Notes under the pieces: model-generated
Database searches by the model: none
Seen by the model: only the letters and a program-made list of their open reading frames with translations
Told to the model about the DNA's origin: nothing
Assembly: GCA_043720875.1 (NCBI GenBank)
Contig: JAYSRU010000139.1
Location: 1 to 13,347 of the forward strand
Direction of reading: 5' to 3'
DNA length: 13,347 bases
Source: JAYSRU01 sp043720875
GTDB lineage: Bacteria; Bacteroidota; Bacteroidia; Flavobacteriales_D; Crocinitomicaceae
Made by a program: the position numbers and the translations under genes
Shown: positions 6,896-13,231 of the stretch, piece after piece
Layout: each line of letters begins with the position of its first letter
Position numbering within the stretch: position 1 is the stretch's first letter

Positions 6896-8515
6896 ATGAA
6901 AATAACAGCAAGAACATTAGCAATATTTCCAATTTGCGTGTTAATAGCAGGTTCTATTAATGCACAAAACAACAGACCGAGTGAAGATATTTTCAATTGG
7001 TATAATGGTGGAGGTTCAGGATTAAAGACGGATGCTGCGTACAAAAAAGTAGCAACCAAAAAGAGCCAAGAAGTTATTGTTGCTGTGATTGATTCTGGAA
7101 TTGATATTGAGCACGAGGATTTACAAGGAAAAATTTGGGTTAATGCTAAAGAAATAGCTGGAAACAAGATCGATGATGACAAAAACGGATACGTTGATGA
7201 CATTCATGGTTGGAACTTTTTGGGAAATAGCAAAGGCGAAAATCAACGCTATGCAAGATTAGAGAAAACAAGAATTGTTGCTTACGGTAATGTGAGGTTC
7301 AAAGATGTTGATGCAGCAAGTCTTTCAGGGAAAGATAAAACTGATTATGCTACGTATTTAGAATGTAAAGGTGAAGTAGAGAAAGAGTACGCTGAATATG
7401 CTGGTATTCTTGAGCAAATGAACCAACTTAATGAGAATCAAGTAATGATTGAGGCAATGATTGGCAAGGCTATAGGCAAAGCTGACTATACTATTGAGGA
7501 TTTGAAAAAATGGAAACCAGCAGATGAGCAAAGCAAAGGATTGCAACAAATTGGAACAATGTGGAAAGATGGGTCAATGAAAGAACAAGTTGATCAAATC
7601 AAAGAAATGGTAGAATATAATTACAATGTTGATTACAATGACCGTGAATTTATTGGTGATAATGCGGTAGATTTTAGTGATATTACTTATGGAAACGGAG
7701 ACGTTGAAGGTCCTGATGCATTACATGGAACTCATGTTGGTGGAATTATTGGAGCAACGCGTCATAATAAATTAGGTGTTGACGGAGTTGCAGATAACAT
7801 TAAACTAATGTCACTTCGTGCTGTGCCGAGTGGTGATGAGCAAGATAAGGACATCGCATTAGCCGTGCGTTATGCAGTAGATAACGGAGCATTGGTTATA
7901 AATATGTCTTTTGGAAAACAATATTCACCAAATTCAAAAGAAGTATACGAAGCGTTTGCTTATGCTGATGCAAAAGGTGTATTGATGGTACACGCTGCTG
8001 GTAATGATGGTCGCAACTTAGATGAAGGTAAAAACTTTCCAACAAGTATGTTTCCAGGTCAAACCATTGAGTTTAAAAACATGTTGACTATTGGAGCATC
8101 TACACGCTTTTACAAACAACCTAAGTTTTATTATGGCAAAAAGAAAAAAGCAAATTGTGCTAAACTTGCAGCTGATTTTTCAAACTACAGCCAAACTTTA
8201 GTAGATGTATTTGCACCAGGTCATGATATTTTCAATTGCGTTCCACAAAGCGATTACAAGAAATTGAATGGAACATCCATGGCTTCTCCAATGGTAGCAG
8301 GTGTTGCAGCATTTTTGAAATCATATTTCCCAAGTTTAACAATGACTCAAATAAAAGAAGCAATCTTAAAGAGCGCAACGTCTTACAAAGGGACAAATCA
8401 TGTAAAGCCAGGTAAAACTGAAAAAACGGATTTCGGAACATTATCAACAACAGGTTCAATCGTAAATATTGAAGCGGCAGTGGATTATTGTATGAAATTA
8501 GAGACAACTAAATAA
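6896..8515 (+). CDS. Exported S8 serine protease with helical insert
   Basis: A 539-residue subtilase. The signal peptide runs to about Ala23 (SINA|QNN). Catalytic residues are Asp66 (VIDSGID), His277 (LHGTHVGG) and Ser461 (NGTSMASP), with oxyanion Asn370 (HAAGND). After Asp66 comes KIDDDKNGYVDDIHGWNF, an acidic DxDxNG-like loop probably binding calcium and typical of Bacteroidota S8 proteases. About 140 residues (roughly 115-255) between the Asp and His motifs are mostly charged helix with many Glu, Lys and Gln. Catalytic Asp and His are 211 residues apart, against 32 in subtilisin. No T9SS sorting domain is present, so it should stay in the periplasm or leave by another route, unlike the divergent neighbour. 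The precise substrate is unknown; cell-envelope protein processing or turnover is the likely role. A strong terminator follows. Confidence 0.9.
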   Translation: MKITARTLAIFPICVLIAGSINAQNNRPSEDIFNWYNGGGSGLKTDAAYKKVATKKSQEVIVAVIDSGIDIEHEDLQGKIWVNAKEIAGNKIDDDKNGYVDDIHGWNFLGNSKGENQRYARLEKTRIVAYGNVRFKDVDAASLSGKDKTDYATYLECKGEVEKEYAEYAGILEQMNQLNENQVMIEAMIGKAIGKADYTIEDLKKWKPADEQSKGLQQIGTMWKDGSMKEQVDQIKEMVEYNYNVDYNDREFIGDNAVDFSDITYGNGDVEGPDALHGTHVGGIIGATRHNKLGVDGVADNIKLMSLRAVPSGDEQDKDIALAVRYAVDNGALVINMSFGKQYSPNSKEVYEAFAYADAKGVLMVHAAGNDGRNLDEGKNFPTSMFPGQTIEFKNMLTIGASTRFYKQPKFYYGKKKKANCAKLAADFSNYSQTLVDVFAPGHDIFNCVPQSDYKKLNGTSMASPMVAGVAAFLKSYFPSLTMTQIKEAILKSATSYKGTNHVKPGKTEKTDFGTLSTTGSIVNIEAAVDYCMKLETTK

Positions 8516-8537
8516 GTTGCACAGAAATTGTATAGGC

Positions 8538-8576
8538 AAAAAGGTTGTTATTTTTTAATAGCAACCTTTTGTTTTA
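8538..8576 (+). terminator. Terminator after the second subtilase
   Basis: AAAAGGTTGTTATT (8539-8552) pairs with AATAGCAACCTTTT (8557-8570) as 14 bp with one T.G wobble, around loop TTTT. The T-rich sequence TTTTGTTTT follows. It starts 23 nt after the stop codon and separates the protease from the next gene. Confidence 0.85.
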
Positions 8577-8593
8577 AAAAACGTTTTTGAAGT

Positions 8594-9667
8594 ATGAAAT
8601 TTCTTTTCCTTTTTTCTTTTTTAATCGCCTTGAATGTATCTGCCCAAATGATGGTATTTTCAGATTACAATAATTATTTCAAACTATATCAAAACGGAGT
8701 TTTTCGTCAATTGGAATTTCAGCAAATTATCTCCAGCGTACAAGGGGATAACATTATCGCTTATGTAGACGCAAAAAGTGATTTTAAAGTTTTTGAGGGC
8801 GGGAATCCTGTTCTACTTGCGAATGTACAAGTCAATCACAAGATATCTGATAATATTTTAGTTTGGTCTTCGGGTCCAAGTGTAATGTATTACACCAAAG
8901 GTCAGAAAAAGCAACTCACCTTTTTCGGAAGAGACTTTGAGGTTAAGGATAGTATGATTATTTACGAAGACTTAAGGGCCAATAATATTACTGCATGGTA
9001 TAATGGTAATCTTTTCCCCTTATATGGATTAATAGGAGATCTATACATGCCAAAGGCGATAGGTGAAAATATTGTAGCATTCAAGGATAACGGTTCATTT
9101 TATAAGATTTTTTGGGGCAGCAAAATATGGGATATCGACGTTTGGAATGGAGAAATAGAATTTGAAGCCGGAATTGATGTCGTTGCGTTCAATGATCCGT
9201 GGTCAAGAACATTTACAGGATTTTATAAAGGTGGATTTTTTGAGGTGGATGCTATGTTTGCAAAAAAGTTTAAATGTGGAAATGGATATATTGTATTTGA
9301 AGACCAAAATGGGAACTTAAAGCTTTGGAAAGATGAGGAAATTATTGAGTTGAGTAATTTTCCGTCTCAACAATGGGGCTGCAAAGATAATGTCATTTAT
9401 TGGGTAGAAAACTCTTATTTGAAGGCCTATTATAAAGGTGAAATATATGATTTGGCAAATTTCAGGTCAGAGGAAATAGCTATTAAGAATAACACTATTG
9501 CTTTTCGTAATGTTTTTGGAGGAGTATCGGTTTTTTCCAAAGGCTCCATTTTTGAAGCAAGTATTTTACCGGGCACTGAGTTTTCGATTAATGGTGATAT
9601 GGTATTAATTAAACAAACGGGGCAAAGTCCTTTTGTTGTGGATAATGGCAAAATAAAAAATCCTTGA
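8594..9667 (+). CDS. Secreted protein of ten ~35-residue beta repeats
   Basis: I do not recognise a named family. The 357-residue protein has a clean signal peptide (MKFLFLFSFLIALNVSA|Q). The whole mature part is made of about ten degenerate repeats starting near residues 19, 53, 87, 120, 159, 195, 231, 266, 300 and 335, with a period of 33-39. Each follows the pattern N-hhhhaF-x-[DN]-x(2-4)-h-K-h-[YF]-x-x-G-x-h-x-x-L. Examples are NIVAFKDNGSFYKIFWGS, GYIVFEDQNGNLKLWKDE and NVIYWVENSYLKAYYKGE. The pattern suggests a beta-propeller or beta-solenoid that binds a ligand or partner in the periplasm or outside. There are no catalytic motifs, lipobox or T9SS domain. The start at 8594 is the only ATG that gives the signal peptide. 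No clear promoter lies in the short gap after the terminator. Confidence 0.8.
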   Translation: MKFLFLFSFLIALNVSAQMMVFSDYNNYFKLYQNGVFRQLEFQQIISSVQGDNIIAYVDAKSDFKVFEGGNPVLLANVQVNHKISDNILVWSSGPSVMYYTKGQKKQLTFFGRDFEVKDSMIIYEDLRANNITAWYNGNLFPLYGLIGDLYMPKAIGENIVAFKDNGSFYKIFWGSKIWDIDVWNGEIEFEAGIDVVAFNDPWSRTFTGFYKGGFFEVDAMFAKKFKCGNGYIVFEDQNGNLKLWKDEEIIELSNFPSQQWGCKDNVIYWVENSYLKAYYKGEIYDLANFRSEEIAIKNNTIAFRNVFGGVSVFSKGSIFEASILPGTEFSINGDMVLIKQTGQSPFVVDNGKIKNP

Positions 9668-9742
9668 GTATTGTATAATTTGGCTTTGCCATAATGATTA
9701 AATTAAATTATCGCTCATTAAAAATTCAAAGTATCGTGATTT

Positions 9743-9772
9743 TTTGTTGTGAAGAAAGAATTAGTACATTTG
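9743..9772 (+). promoter_or_regulatory. Promoter of the rhodanese-dedA-aroE operon
   Basis: TTTG (9743-9746), an 18-nt spacer and TACATTTG (9765-9772) match the complete Bacteroidota primary promoter TTTG-N17-23-TAnnTTTG. The -7 element ends 21 nt before the ATG at 9794, predicting a leader of about 15 nt. The element lies downstream of an in-frame GTG at 9749, which argues against that longer start. Confidence 0.7.
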
Positions 9773-9793
9773 TCCACTTTTGAAAAATTACAT

Positions 9794-10114
9794 ATGACTA
9801 AGATGATAAGTGCACTTTTGCTGAAAGATATGTTACGGCAACAACCTAATATTCGTGTTATTGATATTCGAGAGAACTATGAATTCGATATTTGTTCATT
9901 TGTTAAAACGAATATTCCAATGTACGAAGTTGTGGATGCTTTGAAAGATGTTTCAAAAGACGAAGAAATAGTATTAGTATGTAAGTCTGGTGCAAGAGCT
10001 TCTGCACTTGCGAATATACTAACTACAGAAAATAAATTTAGTAATATTTTGGTTTTGGAAGGTGGAATTACTTCTTGGATTGAAGAAGTAGATAGTACGT
10101 TAGAAAAATATTAA
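9794..10114 (+). CDS. Single-domain rhodanese-like protein
   Basis: A 106-residue rhodanese domain, numbered from the ATG at 9794. It has the VIDIRENYEFD strand-turn typical of the fold, the active-site loop CKSGAR with Cys63 (LVCKSGARASALA), and the closing LEGGITSWIEEV. Single-domain rhodaneses carry sulfur as a cysteine persulfide and pass it between donors and acceptors such as thiosulfate and thiols. There is no signal peptide, so it acts in the cytoplasm. The start is fixed by the promoter at 9743-9772; a GTG at 9749 would add 15 residues but lies upstream of the predicted transcript, and an ATG at 9803 is also possible. It is the first gene of the operon, 6 nt before dedA. No sulfur-metabolism gene is adjacent, so its partner is unknown. 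Confidence 0.85.
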   Translation: MTKMISALLLKDMLRQQPNIRVIDIRENYEFDICSFVKTNIPMYEVVDALKDVSKDEEIVLVCKSGARASALANILTTENKFSNILVLEGGITSWIEEVDSTLEKY

Positions 10115-10120
10115 GGGAAA

Positions 10121-10756
10121 ATGATAGATTTTATTTTACACATTGATGATTATTTGAAAGAAATGATCGTGCGTTATGATAGTTGGATTTACGCAATCTT
10201 GTTTCTCATAATATTTGTGGAAACCGGTTTAGTTATTATGCCATTTTTGCCTGGAGATTCGCTTTTGTTTGCGGCTGGAATGTTAAGTGTTGAAGAGGGG
10301 GGGATAGATATTATTCCTTTGATATTAATTCTAATAATCGCGGCCATTGTAGGTGATTCTGTGAATTACTTCTTAGGTAAAAAGTTTAGCCCTTTATTAT
10401 TGAGATTGAAGTTAAGAGGAACACATTTAATAAAGGCAGAATATATTGAGAAAACACATGCCTTCTTCGAGAAACACGGTACCAAAACAATCATAATTGC
10501 ACGTTTCGTCCCAATCGTAAGAACCATTGCGCCTTTTGTTGCGGGAATAGGATCTATGAATTTTAAAACATTCCTAAGTTTTAATGTGATTGGTGGAATT
10601 GTATGGGTTACAGGGTTGTCACTTTGCGGATTTTTCTTTGGTCAAATTCCTTGGGTTAAAAATAACTTCGAAATCGTAGTGTTTGGAATTATTGGCGTCT
10701 CTTTACTCCCAATTGTTTTCGAATTTTTGAAAGCTAAGCTAGCAAAGAAAGCATGA
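10121..10756 (+). CDS. DedA family (VTT domain) inner-membrane protein
   Basis: A 211-residue integral membrane protein with the DedA/VTT signature. Re-entrant loop one is FVETGLVIMPFLPGDSLLF with Glu34, Gly45 and Asp46. The second half is ARFVPIVRTIAPFVAGIG with Arg128, Pro131, Arg134 and Gly142. Hydrophobic segments lie near 23-43, 62-82, 136-146, 155-175 and 183-203. DedA proteins are linked to phospholipid and undecaprenyl-phosphate flipping and to membrane-potential upkeep; which of these applies here cannot be told. It starts 6 nt after the rhodanese stop, with a purine-rich GGGAAA just before the ATG, and its TGA overlaps the aroE ATG (ATGA), so it is co-transcribed and probably translationally coupled. 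Confidence 0.92.
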   Translation: MIDFILHIDDYLKEMIVRYDSWIYAILFLIIFVETGLVIMPFLPGDSLLFAAGMLSVEEGGIDIIPLILILIIAAIVGDSVNYFLGKKFSPLLLRLKLRGTHLIKAEYIEKTHAFFEKHGTKTIIIARFVPIVRTIAPFVAGIGSMNFKTFLSFNVIGGIVWVTGLSLCGFFFGQIPWVKNNFEIVVFGIIGVSLLPIVFEFLKAKLAKKA

Positions 10757-11478
10757 AAAATTACGGATTGATCGGTAAGAGTTTAAGTCATTCTTTTTCT
10801 AAAGCATTTTTTGATAAGAAATTTAAAGAAGAGGGTATTGAGGCTACGTACACCAATTTTGAGTTAAAATCATTGAAGGATTTTAAAAAATTAATAGCAG
10901 AAAACGAGCTAACAGGTTTAAATGTTACCATACCGTACAAAACTGAAATAATTCCATATTTAGATGGCATTTCTGCCGATGCTCAAGCTATAGGTGCAGT
11001 AAACACAATTTTAATTCGAGATGGGCAGTTGTTGGGAGGGAATACTGATGCAATAGGTTTTGCAAATAGTATTAAACCGTTCTTAAGAAACATTCATCAC
11101 CGCGCATTAATACTTGGTTCTGGTGGAGCTTCAAAAGCAGTCGAATATGTTTTTAAACACATTGGTATTGATGTCGCAATCATGAGTCGCGAGCCTAATG
11201 AAATTCAGTTGAGTTATCCAGCGGCGAATAAATTGATGGTGAATGCCTTTAAAGTAATAGTTAATTGCACTCCCATTGGAATGTATCCAAAATCTAATGA
11301 GTTACCCGACTTTCCTATTCATTTAGTTGGAAAGGATCATTTGGTAATTGATCTTATTTATAATCCTAAAAAAACAAAGTTTCTACAAATTGCTGAAGAG
11401 CATGGAGCTCAGATTTTGAATGGAGAGTCAATGTTGCAACAACAAGCCCAAAAATCTTGGGAGTTGTGGAATAATTAA
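10753..11478 (+). CDS. aroE: Shikimate dehydrogenase
   Basis: A 241-residue NADP-dependent shikimate dehydrogenase (3-dehydroshikimate to shikimate, chorismate pathway), a little shorter than the usual 245-280. The shikimate-binding serines sit in SLSHSFSK (Ser12, Ser14). NVTIPYK carries catalytic Lys63, AVNTI has Asn84, and GGNTDAIGF has Asp99. The nucleotide loop is LGSGGASKAVEY, followed by VNCTPIGMYP, and the C-terminal helix is GESMLQQQAQKSWELW. All substrate residues are present, so it should be active. The ATG overlaps the dedA stop by 4 nt. No other aro gene is in the window. Confidence 0.95.
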   Translation: MKNYGLIGKSLSHSFSKAFFDKKFKEEGIEATYTNFELKSLKDFKKLIAENELTGLNVTIPYKTEIIPYLDGISADAQAIGAVNTILIRDGQLLGGNTDAIGFANSIKPFLRNIHHRALILGSGGASKAVEYVFKHIGIDVAIMSREPNEIQLSYPAANKLMVNAFKVIVNCTPIGMYPKSNELPDFPIHLVGKDHLVIDLIYNPKKTKFLQIAEEHGAQILNGESMLQQQAQKSWELWNN

Positions 11479-11488
11479 TCGTATACAA

Positions 11489-12127
11489 TTGTCACTTTCA
11501 TTATTAATACAACAAGGTGTTGGGAACCAACTAGAATTTCTAACCACAGTTAACAATCAAAAGAAACTTGCTCAAACTATTTGTGCATTTGCTAATACTG
11601 CTGGTGGTAGTGTGTTGATTGGCGTGAAAGAAAACGGTAAAATTACGGGAATCGATCCATCAACAGAATTCGACGTAATCCAAAACGCCGTAGAAAGGTA
11701 TTGTCTTCCTGTTGTTGAATTGGACATGAAAACATGGCAAGAGGATAGACATTTGGTTTTACAAATTAGCGTTGCCAAAGGAGATGATCAAGTAAGATGT
11801 TTGTCCGATGATGGTAGCTATAAAGCTTACATTCGTGTTGGGTCTGATACTATCCTTGCAAACAAAATTATTATTGGAATGTGGAAATTTCAACAGAAAG
11901 AATTTCCTTGCCCAACTGAGTTTTCAAAAGAAACATATCTGGTTATTCAATGGTTGGCAGGCAGTGACTGGACTTCGATCTCGCAATTGTATAAAAAAGA
12001 TGAATTACCAAAAAAACTTATAGATACAATTTTAATGCAATTGCTGTGTTGGGATGTAATTCAATTAGTTGCCAAAGATGGCCATTTAGGGTATAGAAAG
12101 ACAACAGTAAATCTTTTGGAGCTATAG
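11489..12127 (+). CDS. AlbA_2 (Schlafen-type) domain plus winged helix protein
   Basis: Residue numbers are from the TTG at 11489 (212 aa). The N-terminal AlbA_2 domain (about 5-130) belongs to a Bacteroidota subgroup. KKLAQTICAFANTAGGSVL (25-43) and the downstream AYIRVGSDTILANK are strongly typical. The C-terminal ~60 residues (FSKETYLVIQWLAGSDW onward) look like a winged helix. Proteins of this type are often labelled ATP-binding or transcriptional regulators, but their biochemical role is uncertain. The signature normally reads GE..xxx[DE]FK; here it is GVGNQLEFL, so the first acidic residue and the Lys are missing. Start choice: an ATG at 11420 would overlap aroE by 59 bp and add 23 residues outside the family, so the TTG 10 nt after the aroE stop is preferred. 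It is the last gene of the operon and ends stop-to-stop with the next gene. Confidence 0.8.
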   Translation: MSLSLLIQQGVGNQLEFLTTVNNQKKLAQTICAFANTAGGSVLIGVKENGKITGIDPSTEFDVIQNAVERYCLPVVELDMKTWQEDRHLVLQISVAKGDDQVRCLSDDGSYKAYIRVGSDTILANKIIIGMWKFQQKEFPCPTEFSKETYLVIQWLAGSDWTSISQLYKKDELPKKLIDTILMQLLCWDVIQLVAKDGHLGYRKTTVNLLEL

Positions 12128-12523
12128 TTCTTCTTTAATAAATGAGGGATAAGATTCTAAAACCCGAATTTGACTCATGGTGTTGATTCGTTTGTTAATT
12201 TCCTTTTTGCTTTTAACATAAATCATAAATTCCTCATCCGTCATTAAAGCCACAATGAGAGAAATGATACCAGATTTAAACGCTTGTTTCTGTGAAAACC
12301 AATTCTCGATGTATTGTACTTGGTTCCTAGGGCGTAATGTTCTGAAATCTTTCACGATAGTATAAAGATCACTTAAGGTATACCGTACAATTAGATCTGA
12401 TTGAAATTTCAAAATTGGACGTAAAACTTCATTCTGAAAGCGTTCCATTTCAAGTTCATTCCAAAACTCCGTTTTGATTTTCGGACGTAAAGCTTGTAGC
12501 GCTATATTTCTTTCATTATCCAT
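12122..12523 (-). CDS. Small conserved Bacteroidota protein (often mislabelled glyoxalase)
   Basis: A 133-residue soluble, mostly helical protein with the conserved stretch ERFQNEVLRPILKFQSDL (27-44), then QYIENWFSQ and FKSGIISLIVALMTDEEF. From memory, homologues across Flavobacteriia carry the same FQN..LRPI.KFQ core and are deposited as 'glyoxalase'. No vicinal-oxygen-chelate metal ligands or betaalphabetabetabeta pattern are visible, so that name is not supported. Its function is unknown. The start at 12523 gives MDNERNIALQALRP, and a minus-strand -7 variant lies 41 nt upstream. Its stop codon abuts the stop of the convergent AlbA_2 gene, with no room for a terminator between them. Confidence 0.75.
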   Translation of the reverse strand: MDNERNIALQALRPKIKTEFWNELEMERFQNEVLRPILKFQSDLIVRYTLSDLYTIVKDFRTLRPRNQVQYIENWFSQKQAFKSGIISLIVALMTDEEFMIYVKSKKEINKRINTMSQIRVLESYPSFIKEEL

Positions 12524-12572
12524 TGATACTCGAGGTTTGATGGTTACATTTGTTAATTCAATAGCGAAAGTA
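12523..12572. promoter_or_regulatory. Interleaved divergent promoters
   Basis: Plus strand: TTG (12523-12525), a 19-nt spacer and TACATTTG (12545-12552), a full Bacteroidota promoter ending 19 nt before the ATG at 12572. Minus strand: TACTTTCG (12572-12565), a one-mismatch TAnnTTTG, 41 nt before the ATG at 12523. Each promoter touches the start codon of the opposite gene, so the two should compete for polymerase. The plus-strand promoter is well supported; the minus one is tentative. Confidence 0.55.
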
Positions 12573-13219
12573 TGCAGAATCTAGAAGATAGTTCACTAAA
12601 AGTAGAAAAATTAGAATATTCATTGAAGCGATTTATTGGATGGATTGCTCTTTTCGTGAGTATGTTGTCCTTAATCCCGATTTTGATTCTTATGAATTAC
12701 ATAGTGCTTGCAAAATTCATCGGAGTTGTGTTAATTATTTCTGTAACACTTGCCTTGATGTATTGGCGAATGCAGACTAAAAAAAGAAACACCAAGGCGA
12801 TGCGTGTTGCAATAACTATTAATGAGAAATTTTGGCTACTAAATAATGTTTCCTTTTATAAAGGATTAAGTTCAGAAGACAAAGCCGCTTTTCTTGACAG
12901 AGTCGCATTATTCTTGTCTGAAGTTAATGTAGCAATATTGGGTAATAATGATCTAGATAAAACAGATCTCTTACCATTAGCGGTGAACGCTGTTCAATCA
13001 ACCTGGACTTTTGGTTGGATAGATTTCTCAAACTTCGGAAAAGTCTTAATGTATTCAGATAATGCGAGTCATAGTTTTGAGAAAGAATTGCATCACTTGG
13101 TACGAATGGAAGACTTCCTCCCAGTTAATATGGAAAAGTTGACGAACGCTAATTTATCTAATGGTCCAGAGCAAGTTGAAATGAACCAAATGTGGATGTC
13201 TTTTATCGAACAAGCATAG
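12572..13219 (+). CDS. Membrane protein with MtfA-like half, no zinc motif
   Basis: A 215-residue protein with two close N-terminal membrane helices (about 20-44 and 48-67) followed by a basic stop-transfer stretch (KKRNTK) and a cytoplasmic domain. Residues about 92-165 follow the MtfA zinc-peptidase pattern: NNVSFYKGLSSEDKAAFLDR, a downstream AVQSTWTFGWIDFSNFGKVL, and a Tyr-containing VLMYSD in the place of MtfA's IYP. MtfA proteins run to ~265 residues or more and carry HEXXH about 50 residues further on. Here no HEXXH exists and the frame stops after FIEQA. It is either an inactive, shortened paralogue or a separate membrane family sharing the fold. I see no HEXXH in another frame before the window end, so a recent frameshift is not evident. 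It has its own promoter at 12523-12552. Confidence 0.6.
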   Translation: MQNLEDSSLKVEKLEYSLKRFIGWIALFVSMLSLIPILILMNYIVLAKFIGVVLIISVTLALMYWRMQTKKRNTKAMRVAITINEKFWLLNNVSFYKGLSSEDKAAFLDRVALFLSEVNVAILGNNDLDKTDLLPLAVNAVQSTWTFGWIDFSNFGKVLMYSDNASHSFEKELHHLVRMEDFLPVNMEKLTNANLSNGPEQVEMNQMWMSFIEQA

Positions 13220-13231
13220 ATAAGTCTTTCA

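Noticed and set aside
6896..8515. T9SS export of the second subtilase
   Set aside because: The C-terminus ends shortly after the catalytic domain (AVDYCMKLETTK) without any sorting-domain motifs.
9688..9720. Terminator for the ten-repeat protein gene
   Set aside because: TAATGA/TCATTA gives only 6 AT-rich pairs with a large loop and no T-run; too weak.
9749..9793. GTG-started N-terminal extension of the rhodanese gene
   Set aside because: A full promoter with -7 TACATTTG lies inside it at 9765-9772, so the GTG would be upstream of the transcript.
11420..11488. ATG start of the AlbA_2 gene inside aroE
   Set aside because: It would overlap the conserved aroE C-terminal helix by 59 bp and add residues not seen in the family. 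Not fully excluded.
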